Part shown: in pieces, positions 57,184 to 64,000 of the stretch
Numbering within the stretch: the stretch's first letter is position 1
Layout of the letters: each line of letters starts with the position of its first letter
Assembly (NCBI RefSeq): GCF_002080415.1
Contig: NZ_CP020474.1
Location: 2,183,501 to 2,247,500, forward strand
DNA length: 64,000 nt
Reading direction: 5' to 3'
DNA from: Roseovarius mucosus
GTDB lineage: Bacteria > Pseudomonadota > Alphaproteobacteria > Rhodobacterales > Rhodobacteraceae
The notes under the pieces: model-generated
The model's database searches: none
What the model was told of the DNA's origin: nothing
What the model saw: the letters and a program-made list of their open reading frames with translations, nothing else
Translations under genes and position numbers: made by a program

Positions 57184-59988
57184 TTAATGCGCTTCGGCCC
57201 AATTGCGGCCTTGGCCCGCATCCACCACCAGGGGCACGTCTAGACGCACTGCCGGGTCTGCGGCCCCCTGCATCACAGCGCGCGCAACGTCGATCAAGCG
57301 GTCTACGCTGTCCTCGGCCACTTCAAAGATCAATTCGTCATGGACCTGCAACAGCATCTTGCAGGGCAGCCCCGCGATCGCCTCGGGCATACGGATCATC
57401 GCGCGGCGGATGATGTCCGCCGCCGTGCCTTGAATTGGCGCGTTGATCGCGGCACGCCGGGCGAATCCGGCGCGCGGGCCTTTGGCGGCAATCTCGGGCG
57501 TGTGGATCTTGCGCCCGAACAGGGTCTGGACATAGCCATGTTCCTTGGCAAAGGCGGTGGTGGCGTCCATGTAATCCTTGATGCCCGGAAACCGCTCGAA
57601 ATAGCGGTCGATGAACCCCTGCGCCTCGCCTCTTGGAATGCGCAGATTGCGTGCAAGACCAAAGCCCGAGATGCCATAGATCACGCCGAAATTGATCGCC
57701 TTGGCCTGACGCCTGATCTCGGGCGTCATCTCTGCCAGCGGGACGTTGAACATCTCTGACGCGGTCATGGCGTGAATGTCATGGCCATCGCGAAACGCCT
57801 GCTTGAGCGTCTCTATCCCGGCCACATGCGCCAAAATGCGCAACTCGATCTGGCTGTAATCGAGACTGACCAGACGATTGCCGGGGGCCGCAACAAAGGC
57901 CTCTCGGATGCGTCGCCCTTCTTCGCTACGCACGGGAATGTTTTGCAAATTGGGGTCAGACGAGGAAAACCGCCCCGTGCTGGCCCCGGTTTGCAGATAG
58001 GAGGTGTGGACCCGCCCCGTATCCGGATCGATGTGATCCTGAAGCGCGTCAGTATAGGTGGATTTGAGCTTGCTCAATTGCCGCCAATCCAGAACGCGCG
58101 CAGGCAGATCATGCTCTGTCGCCAGATCCTCGAGCACGTCGGCCCCGGTGGCATAGGCACCGGTTTTGCCCTTTTCGCCGCCCGGCAGGCCCATTTCGTC
58201 AAACAGGATCTCTCCCAATTGCTTGGGCGAACCGACATTGAAACTGCGCCCGGCAAGCGCGTGAATTTCTGATTCCAAGCCGGCCATTTTCTGGGCGAAT
58301 TTGCCAGACATGGCGCGCAGCGTGTCACGGTCGACCAGCACGCCATCCCGCTCCATGCGCGCCAGCACAGGCACCAACGGGCGTTCCAGCGTCTCGTAGA
58401 CCGTGGTGACCTGGGCACGGTGCAGCTGCGGCTTGAGCGTGAGCCAGAGGCGCAGCGTGATGTCGGCATCCTCTGCGGCATATTTCACCGCCTCGGCCAC
58501 TGGCACGCGGTCAAAGGTGACAGCGGCTTTGCCACTACCCAGCAGGGATTTTATCGGGATCGGGCTATGGTTCAGATAGCGCTCTGACAGCGTGTCCATC
58601 CCATGCCCGTGCAGCCCGGCATGCAGCGCATAGGACATCAGCATCGTATCGTCGATGGGGGCCACGGTTATGCCATGGGCGGCCAGAATCTTGGCGTCGT
58701 ACTTCATATTCTGACCGATCTTGAGGATGGCGTCATCCTCAAGCACGGGTTTGAGGGCGTCCAACACCTCGTCCAGCGGCAATTGCCCCTCGGCCCGCGC
58801 GTCCGACCCAAAGAGATCATCCGCCGCCCCGTCCTTGTGCGCCACCGGGATGTAACAGGCGCGGCCCGGTGCCGTAGCCAGCGAAATGCCCACCAGATCG
58901 GCCTGCATTTCGTTAAGCGAGGTGGTCTCGGTATCAAAGGCGACATAGCCTTGGGCGCGGATGGTGGCGATCCACGCGTCCAGCGTCGCGCGGTCCGAGA
59001 CATGGACATAGGTCTCAGGCTCTATCGCTGGCCAATCGGGGGATTGATCGGGTGCCGTGGCAGCGCTTTGCGCGGCAGGTTCCGGAATGGTCGGCGCCAC
59101 TGCGCCCAAGGCCTCGGCGATGCGCTTCGAGAGGGTGCGAAACTCCATCTGCGCCAGAAACCCCAACAACATCTCGGGATCAGGATCGCGCACTTCCAGA
59201 TCGTCGAGCGTAAAGTCGAGCGGCGTGTTGCAATCCAGTTGCACCAGCCGCTTCGACATCTCGATCTGTGCGCGCTTTTCAATCAACGTATCGCGGCGCT
59301 TGGGCTGCTTGATCTCTTCGGCGCGGTCCAAAAGCGCCTCGAGTGAGCCGAATTCGTTGATCAAAAGCGCCGCCGTCTTGATCCCGATCCCCGGCGCACC
59401 GGGCACGTTATCGACACTATCGCCGGCCAGCGCCTGCACATCGACCACCCGGTCCGGGCTGACGCCGAATTTCTCGCGCACGCCCTCCACATCAATCAGG
59501 CGGTTTTTCATCGCATCCAGCATTTCGACCCCATCGCCGACAAGCTGCATCAGGTCCTTGTCGGAGCTGATGATCGTCACCCGTCCGCCCAGATCGCGCG
59601 CCTGACAGGCGAGCGTGGCGATAATGTCGTCGGCCTCGTAGCCCTCTTTCTCTTCGCAGGCGATGTTGAAGGCGCGCGTGGCCTCGCGCGTCAGCGGGAT
59701 CTGCGGGCGCAGGTCCTCTGGCATCGCTTCGCGGTTGGCCTTGTATTCGGGATAAAGATCGTTGCGAAACGTATGGCTGCCCTTGTCAAAGATGACGGCG
59801 ACATGCGTGGGCGCGTCGTGGCCGTTGTTGCCCTCAACATAGCGTTGCAGCATGTTGCAAAACCCCGACACAGCCCCAATGGGCAGCCCGTCGGATTTAC
59901 GCGTCAGCGGCGGCAGCGCGTGATAGGCGCGGAAAATGAACGACGATCCGTCGATCAGATGCAAGTGACAGCCTTTTCCGAATGACAT
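57184..59988 (-). CDS. polA: DNA polymerase I
   Basis: A 934-residue enzyme with all three activities. The N-terminal 5' nuclease has LIDGSSFIFRAYHALPP and the acidic EGYEADDIIATLA region. The 3'-5' exonuclease keeps its metal acids (VAFDTETTSL and YAAEDADITLRL), so it should proofread. The polymerase has motif A SLDYSQIELRILAHV, motif B RRQAKAINFGVIYGISGFG and motif C LQVHDELIFEV. It fills gaps in repair and replaces Okazaki primers. It lies downstream of the small zinc-protein gene with the GAGTATTTT element between. Confidence 0.98.
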   Translation of the reverse strand: MSFGKGCHLHLIDGSSFIFRAYHALPPLTRKSDGLPIGAVSGFCNMLQRYVEGNNGHDAPTHVAVIFDKGSHTFRNDLYPEYKANREAMPEDLRPQIPLTREATRAFNIACEEKEGYEADDIIATLACQARDLGGRVTIISSDKDLMQLVGDGVEMLDAMKNRLIDVEGVREKFGVSPDRVVDVQALAGDSVDNVPGAPGIGIKTAALLINEFGSLEALLDRAEEIKQPKRRDTLIEKRAQIEMSKRLVQLDCNTPLDFTLDDLEVRDPDPEMLLGFLAQMEFRTLSKRIAEALGAVAPTIPEPAAQSAATAPDQSPDWPAIEPETYVHVSDRATLDAWIATIRAQGYVAFDTETTSLNEMQADLVGISLATAPGRACYIPVAHKDGAADDLFGSDARAEGQLPLDEVLDALKPVLEDDAILKIGQNMKYDAKILAAHGITVAPIDDTMLMSYALHAGLHGHGMDTLSERYLNHSPIPIKSLLGSGKAAVTFDRVPVAEAVKYAAEDADITLRLWLTLKPQLHRAQVTTVYETLERPLVPVLARMERDGVLVDRDTLRAMSGKFAQKMAGLESEIHALAGRSFNVGSPKQLGEILFDEMGLPGGEKGKTGAYATGADVLEDLATEHDLPARVLDWRQLSKLKSTYTDALQDHIDPDTGRVHTSYLQTGASTGRFSSSDPNLQNIPVRSEEGRRIREAFVAAPGNRLVSLDYSQIELRILAHVAGIETLKQAFRDGHDIHAMTASEMFNVPLAEMTPEIRRQAKAINFGVIYGISGFGLARNLRIPRGEAQGFIDRYFERFPGIKDYMDATTAFAKEHGYVQTLFGRKIHTPEIAAKGPRAGFARRAAINAPIQGTAADIIRRAMIRMPEAIAGLPCKMLLQVHDELIFEVAEDSVDRLIDVARAVMQGAADPAVRLDVPLVVDAGQGRNWAEAH

Positions 59989-60012
59989 GGGTTGCCCTCC
60001 CGATCAGGCGTC

Positions 60013-60030
60013 TTCTTGGCGAAAATACTC
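60013..60030 (-). repeat. GAGTATTTT-type intergenic element, copy 5
   Basis: GAGTATTTTCGCCAAGAA on the minus strand, in the 79-base gap between the zinc-protein stop and polA. It matches the 48753 copy without a mismatch. Confidence 0.75.
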
Positions 60031-60067
60031 AAATTCCCGGGCCCGAACAGGGCACCCGGCCGATGGC

Positions 60068-60247
60068 TCAGACCTTGCCCTCAAAATCCTTGTGAACCAG
60101 TTTGGCGTCGCAATAGGGGCATTCGACAAACCCTGTTTCATGCGGGATTTGCAGCCAGACGCGGGGATGGCCCAAAGCACCCTCGCCCCCGTCGCAGGCG
60201 ACGCGGTAGCTGTCCACAATGCGGGTTTCCGGGGCCTGCGTTACCAT
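60068..60247 (-). CDS. NDUFS6-like zinc-finger protein (zf-CHCC)
   Basis: A 59-residue protein made almost entirely of the zf-CHCC domain: a first Cys in YRVACDGG, His in [12 protein letters not shown], and the pair in [11 protein letters not shown]. This is the bacterial counterpart of the complex I zinc subunit NDUFS6, which was found in purified complex I of Paracoccus. I chose the ATG at 60247, which has AAGGA upstream; the longer frame to 60277 has no ribosome site. It is encoded upstream of polA. Confidence 0.88.
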   Translation of the reverse strand: MVTQAPETRIVDSYRVACDGGEGALGHPRVWLQIPHETGFVECPYCDAKLVHKDFEGKV

Positions 60248-60288
60248 CGGGGCGTTTCCTTTTGCCGTGCTTTCCACTAGGTGCGAAT

Positions 60289-61251
60289 ATGAGTGAACAC
60301 AAGCCGAGGGGCAAGAGCAGCATGGCGTCCAATGCCATTGAAATCCGCGGATTGACCAAGACTTATGGCGCGGGGCGCAACAGCCCGGCCAAACAGGCGC
60401 TCAAAGGGATCAACCTCGACGTACCGCAAGGGTCTGTTTTTGGCCTGTTGGGGCCGAACGGGGCGGGTAAATCGACACTGATCAATATTCTGGCGGGCTT
60501 GGTGGTCAAGACTGCGGGGCAGGTTACGATCTGGGGCTTCGATCAGGATCGCAACCCGCGTCAGAGCCGCGCCTCAATCGGGGTGATGCCGCAGGAATTG
60601 AATCTTGACCCGTTCTTTACCCCGCGCGGTGCGCTTGAGGTGCAGGCGGGGCTCTACGGCGTGCCCCGGCGCGAACGGCGCAGCGACGAGATATTGCGCC
60701 TCATAGGGCTAGAGGACAAGGCCGAGGCCTATGCGCGCACCCTGTCAGGGGGCATGCGGCGGCGTCTGCTTCTGGGCAAGGCCTTGGTGCATCATCCGCA
60801 TATCCTTGTTCTGGATGAACCGACCGCAGGCGTGGACATCGAACTGCGCCAGATGCTGTGGGAGAATGTGCGGCGGCTGAACGAGCAGGGGATGACCATC
60901 ATTCTCACCACCCACTACCTCGAAGAGGCCGAGGAAATGTGCGACGAAATCGCCATTATCAATCTGGGTGAAGTGGTGGCGCGCGACAGCACCGCCAATC
61001 TCTTGGGGCGTCTTGACCACAAGACGATGATCATTCAGCCCGACAAGCCCGTCGCAACCCTGCCTCAGGCGGAGGGGCTGAGCGTGACCAAGCGTGGCGA
61101 TGGGGCGCTGGTCATCACCTATAAATCCGGTGCCACCTCTGCCGAAGAGGTGCTTGCTGCGGTTCATGCCGCAGGAATCACCATTCGCGATGTGAAAACA
61201 GAACAGGCGGATTTGCAGGATGTGTTCCTGGAGCTGACCCGGAGCCGGTGA
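60289..61251 (+). CDS. ABC-2-type transporter ATPase without an adjacent permease
   Basis: A 320-residue ATPase of the CcmA/NodI/drug-export class. It has Walker [20 protein letters not shown]-loop [20 protein letters not shown], signature [16 protein letters not shown] and Walker [13 protein letters not shown], plus a C-terminal extension typical of ABC-2 exporters. The neighbours are a divergent zinc-protein gene and the convergent ask gene, so its membrane partner must be encoded elsewhere. The ATG at 60289 has TAGGTG upstream; an ATG at 60322 is an alternative. Confidence 0.9.
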   Translation: MSEHKPRGKSSMASNAIEIRGLTKTYGAGRNSPAKQALKGINLDVPQGSVFGLLGPNGAGKSTLINILAGLVVKTAGQVTIWGFDQDRNPRQSRASIGVMPQELNLDPFFTPRGALEVQAGLYGVPRRERRSDEILRLIGLEDKAEAYARTLSGGMRRRLLLGKALVHHPHILVLDEPTAGVDIELRQMLWENVRRLNEQGMTIILTTHYLEEAEEMCDEIAIINLGEVVARDSTANLLGRLDHKTMIIQPDKPVATLPQAEGLSVTKRGDGALVITYKSGATSAEEVLAAVHAAGITIRDVKTEQADLQDVFLELTRSR

Positions 61252-61388
61252 CGCCTGCACAAGACCCAAACGGAGGATGCCAGCAGATGCCGACACCCTC
61301 CGTTCCCCACGTGCTCCCTACGCACCACACGTGTAACTTGATCAGGTCTCGGCCATACTGGCCCGAATAAAACAACCTTACGCCAAAC

Positions 61389-61419
61389 GCGCGGCAGCTC
61401 CAAACAGAGACTGCCGCGC
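61389..61419. terminator. Terminator hairpin between convergent ABC ATPase and ask
   Basis: A 9-bp stem GCGCGGCAG/CTGCCGCGC with a 13-base loop, in a 212-base convergent gap. A weaker 7-bp pairing ACGGAGG/CCTCCGT spans 61270-61303. Both could end the rightward ATPase transcript; the rest of the gap shows nothing else. Confidence 0.6.
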
Positions 61420-61463
61420 ATTCGTTTCAAATTGTGCTCAGCGCACTCTGGGGATGGCCGCGC

Positions 61464-62900
61464 TCAGGCGGCCTTTCTAGGGAGGTGGGTCACCTCGCTT
61501 TCGATCAGAGCGCGATGCAAGGCGGCGATTCCTGCCTCCATCTCCTTGGCTCCGAGGACGAATTGAACATCCACGCTGCGCGGTGTCTGATGGGCGGCGA
61601 TCACCTCGATCCCGGCATCTTCTAGCGCTGCCAGACCGCGGCTGAGTACCCTGAGCCCACTCAGATCACGCCCGATGGGCGACACCAGAGACAAGGTGCG
61701 CGCAGAGACCTTGGCCGAGGGGTAAATCTCTTCCAGATCACGCGCCACGCGCCGGACAACCTTGAGCGACGCCTGCACATAGTGCGTGATCGTATTGGCG
61801 TTCGATGTCTTGGATACGATCCAGACATTGTGCCGCTTAAGCGCCTCCAGAATGGCCGCGTCATAGCCTTTGACGCCGACCATATCCTGTTCGAACAATT
61901 CCAATGCCACGACCTTGAGGCCGGTCACGATCTCGACGCTTGGCGTATCGGTCGGCTGATCGTCGATCAGCGTCCCCGGATCGCCCGGATCAAAGGCATT
62001 CGTTACCCGCAGCGCCACATCGGCCTGTCGCAGGGTCTTGGCCGCCTTGGGGTGAATCGCCTCCATCCCCAAATTCGAGAGCTGATCGGCCACGTCGTAA
62101 TTGGTGTGGCCCAGCTTGCGCACAGCGTCCGCCCCCACAAGGTTTGGATCCGCGGACGAGAGGTGAAATTCCTTGTGGATGATCGCCTCTTTCGCCCCTG
62201 TCCATGCGGCAATAGTGGCGAATGTGACCTCGGAATAGCCCCGGTCAAACTCGCGCATCAGCCCTTCGGTGCATTGCGCATAGCCCGTGACAATCGGCAT
62301 TTCGCTGGATAGATCCACGTCACGCAAGCCTGCGGCGATCCGTTCTGACAGGTCATGCTCTGTCTCGTCGCGCCAACCGCTCAGGTCGATGAATCGCGCG
62401 TTGACGCCGGCCCGCTGCAACAAAAGCGTGGTGACAAAGGCAGAATGCGATTCCCCCAGACCCGAGAGCAATTCACGGATGACCAGCATGTGATCGCTCA
62501 GGCGGAAATGGCCATAGGAACATAGCCGCTGCAGATCAAAGAGGCACGACCGCGCCCCCTCGATCCGCTCGCGCACGAACTCGTCCGCCATGCTGCGATC
62601 ACCCGGATGTTCCAGAATATCCCCATGTGACTCGCGCATCGCGCGGCCCACCTCGGTCAGCGCATCAAGCCAACCGTGATCATCATCCCCGTTGGCAAAT
62701 CGCGCATAGACCCCCGGTGTGCCGGATTTCTTGTGCTCCAACAGCTTGTTGGTGATCCCGCCAAAGGCCGAGACCACAAAGATGCGATGGTAAAGCGCGG
62801 CACCTGTCCGCTCTCCGATAAAGAGCGTGCCAAGCAACTCGTTCACGCGGCTCATGGATGTGCCGCCAATTTTTTCGACGGTATGGTCTGGAAATGTCAT
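61464..62900 (-). CDS. ask: Aspartate kinase of the ectoine type
   Basis: A 478-residue aspartokinase. The N-terminal VEKIGGTSMSR is the kinase phosphate motif, and the long middle region and C-terminal ACT domains (ALELFEQDMVGVKGYDAAIL, ARTLSLVSPIGRDLSGLRVL) match the Ask_Ect group. These enzymes make aspartyl phosphate for ectoine under salt stress and are usually insensitive to the normal feedback control. It is the last gene of ectB-ectC-ask, with AGAGGGAT before the ATG and a palindrome separating it from ectC. Confidence 0.95.
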   Translation of the reverse strand: MTFPDHTVEKIGGTSMSRVNELLGTLFIGERTGAALYHRIFVVSAFGGITNKLLEHKKSGTPGVYARFANGDDDHGWLDALTEVGRAMRESHGDILEHPGDRSMADEFVRERIEGARSCLFDLQRLCSYGHFRLSDHMLVIRELLSGLGESHSAFVTTLLLQRAGVNARFIDLSGWRDETEHDLSERIAAGLRDVDLSSEMPIVTGYAQCTEGLMREFDRGYSEVTFATIAAWTGAKEAIIHKEFHLSSADPNLVGADAVRKLGHTNYDVADQLSNLGMEAIHPKAAKTLRQADVALRVTNAFDPGDPGTLIDDQPTDTPSVEIVTGLKVVALELFEQDMVGVKGYDAAILEALKRHNVWIVSKTSNANTITHYVQASLKVVRRVARDLEEIYPSAKVSARTLSLVSPIGRDLSGLRVLSRGLAALEDAGIEVIAAHQTPRSVDVQFVLGAKEMEAGIAALHRALIESEVTHLPRKAA

Positions 62901-62909
62901 ATCCCTCTA

Positions 62910-62927
62910 TCCGGGTTTAAACCCGGA
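62910..62927. repeat. Palindrome between ectC and ask
   Basis: A perfect 18-bp palindrome TCCGGGTTTAAACCCGGA, starting 9 bases after the ectC stop and ending 10 bases before the ask start. It could form a short hairpin in the message that lowers ask relative to ectC, or bind a dimeric protein. Confidence 0.55.
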
Positions 62928-62935
62928 CCCTTTTG

Positions 62936-63328
62936 TCAGGCGCTTTCCAGCGCGTAAGAGCCATCGGCCTGATGCACCTCTTTGCCCGTCACCGGCGGGT
63001 TAAAGCAGCAGGCCATGACAAGCTCTTCCTCTGCGCGCAGGATGTGGCGATCATGCTTGTCGAGCGCATACATCACGCCCGGCTTGATCTCATGCGTCTC
63101 GCCGGTGGCGATGTCCGTGATCGAGCCTTTGCCCTGCATGCAATAGACGCTCTCAAAGTGGTTCTTGTATTCGAACGTATGTTCCGAACCCGGCTCCAGG
63201 AACGTGATGTGAAATGAAAATCCCATCCCGTCATCGGCCAGCAGCATCCGCACGCTCGACCATTGCGCATCAGAGACCACGCGCTCGCGCTCTTGCTCGA
63301 TGATTTTGTTAAAGTCTCTCACAATCAT
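62936..63328 (-). CDS. ectC: L-ectoine synthase
   Basis: A 130-residue cupin enzyme that cyclises N-gamma-acetyl-diaminobutyrate to ectoine, the last step of the pathway. [58 protein letters not shown] and [15 protein letters not shown] are strongly conserved EctC stretches with the iron-binding and substrate residues. It begins 5 bases after the ectB stop. Confidence 0.98.
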   Translation of the reverse strand: MIVRDFNKIIEQERERVVSDAQWSSVRMLLADDGMGFSFHITFLEPGSEHTFEYKNHFESVYCMQGKGSITDIATGETHEIKPGVMYALDKHDRHILRAEEELVMACCFNPPVTGKEVHQADGSYALESA

Positions 63329-63333
63329 TTCCG

Positions 63334-64000
63334 TTACTCCGCTGCAAGTTTATGTGTCTGTGTCACGTCGCGCGCTGCCTCTTCGAGGATGCTCAGCCCC
63401 GATTTCAGGGTCGCTTCGGGCGTTGTCAGGGCGGCAAGCACCTTGACCACCTCATCATGGGCACCCGATGTCTCGATGATAAGCCCTTTTTCAAAGGCTC
63501 GGGCACAGATCGCCGCTGCGAGTGTGCCGTCACCCACATCGACCCCCTGCATCATGCCGCGTCCTTTGAGACGGGCACCGGGGATGCCGTCCGCGATCCG
63601 AATCAGCGCGTCACGCAGAATTTCGGATTTTGTAGCGATGGATTTCTGGAACGCATCGTCCTTCCAGAATTTCTCGATCGCGACACGCGCTGTGACAAAG
63701 GCATGCGTGTTGCCCCGGAATGTGCCGTTATGCTCGGCCGGGCCCCAGATATCATGCTCGGGCTTGATCAAGAGCGCGGCAAAGGGCAGGCCCATCCCCG
63801 AAAAGCTCTTGGCCATCGGGATGAGATCAGGCTCGATCCCCATCTCCTCAAAGCTAAAGAAAGTGCCCGTGCGCCCGCAGCCTGCCTGAATGTCATCTAC
63901 AATCAGCAGCGCCCCGTGTTCCTTGGCCAAGCGGGCCACGCCCTGCATAAAGGCGGTGGACGCGGCATTGAGCCCACCCTCGCCCTGTACCGGCTCTAGA
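63334..64000 (-). CDS. ectB: Diaminobutyrate--2-oxoglutarate transaminase (5' end off the window)
   Basis: The last 222 residues of a class III aminotransferase. They include [20 protein letters not shown], the PLP lysine in [39 protein letters not shown] and [12 protein letters not shown], all EctB signatures. It converts aspartate semialdehyde to L-2,4-diaminobutyrate. The start and any upstream ectA lie beyond the right edge. The gene is tightly followed by ectC. Confidence 0.97.
   Translation of the reverse strand, partial: LEPVQGEGGLNAASTAFMQGVARLAKEHGALLIVDDIQAGCGRTGTFFSFEEMGIEPDLIPMAKSFSGMGLPFAALLIKPEHDIWGPAEHNGTFRGNTHAFVTARVAIEKFWKDDAFQKSIATKSEILRDALIRIADGIPGARLKGRGMMQGVDVGDGTLAAAICARAFEKGLIIETSGAHDEVVKVLAALTTPEATLKSGLSILEEAARDVTQTHKLAAE

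Overview
The window looks like chromosomal DNA of a marine Rhodobacteraceae (Roseobacter-group) alphaproteobacterium. Supporting signs are the gene content (L-malyl-CoA lyase of the ethylmalonyl-CoA pathway, TRAP transporters, ectoine synthesis with a dedicated aspartokinase, NDUFA9-like and NDUFS6-like complex I proteins), the conserved block fxsA / TimA-type protein / mltA / Smr, and the short intergenic GAGTATTTT element typical of that family. The assignment rests on gene recognition by eye, not on a database search.

Layout. 1-2.5 kb: a truncated B12-binding radical SAM gene, about 700 bases without a gene, tRNA-Thr(CGU), and a small SnoaL-like gene. 2.6-16.4 kb: an accessory catabolic island. 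Leftward it holds a branched-chain-type ABC importer (solute-binding protein, LivH, and a single LivM-LivG-LivF fusion polypeptide) plus a cytosine-deaminase-type amidohydrolase, with a degraded AtzH-like gene upstream. Rightward it holds a cytoplasmic gamma-glutamyltransferase-like protein, a TRAP transporter, an amidase and an intact AtzH-like protein. A TetR regulator sits in the middle. Three matching 18-bp inverted repeats (AGTAA-N8-TTACT/C) lie upstream of the three transcription units and point to one TetR-controlled regulon for an unknown amide- or gamma-glutamyl-type nitrogen compound. 16.6-21.8 kb: a second catabolic unit with a PLP lyase of the CuyA / D-cysteine desulfhydrase family, a GltIJKL-type acidic amino-acid ABC importer and a divergent LysR regulator; cysteate is a reasonable candidate substrate.

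22-31.8 kb: a lipoprotein hydrolase, fxsA, the TimA / mltA / Smr operon, mcl1, and divergent dgcN-dgcA-dat genes for D-glutamate use, then a VOC protein and a BCAT-like aminotransferase. 31.8-47 kb: gyrB, an MFS transporter, an oligopeptide-type ABC importer without a binding protein, ald with its divergent Lrp-type regulator, and a hyuA / kbl / tdh operon. 46-64 kb: queG, a GST, mtgA, gltD-gltB, uppP, an NDUFA9-like protein, tRNA-Leu(CAG), polA, an NDUFS6-like zinc protein, an orphan ABC ATPase, and the ectB-ectC-ask operon running off the right edge.

Functionally the window is dominated by amino-acid and small-amide nitrogen metabolism: several uptake systems feed deaminases, lyases and transaminases whose products enter pyruvate, glutamate and glycine pools, with GOGAT as the central assimilation enzyme. 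No insertion sequence, prophage, CRISPR array or replication origin was seen.
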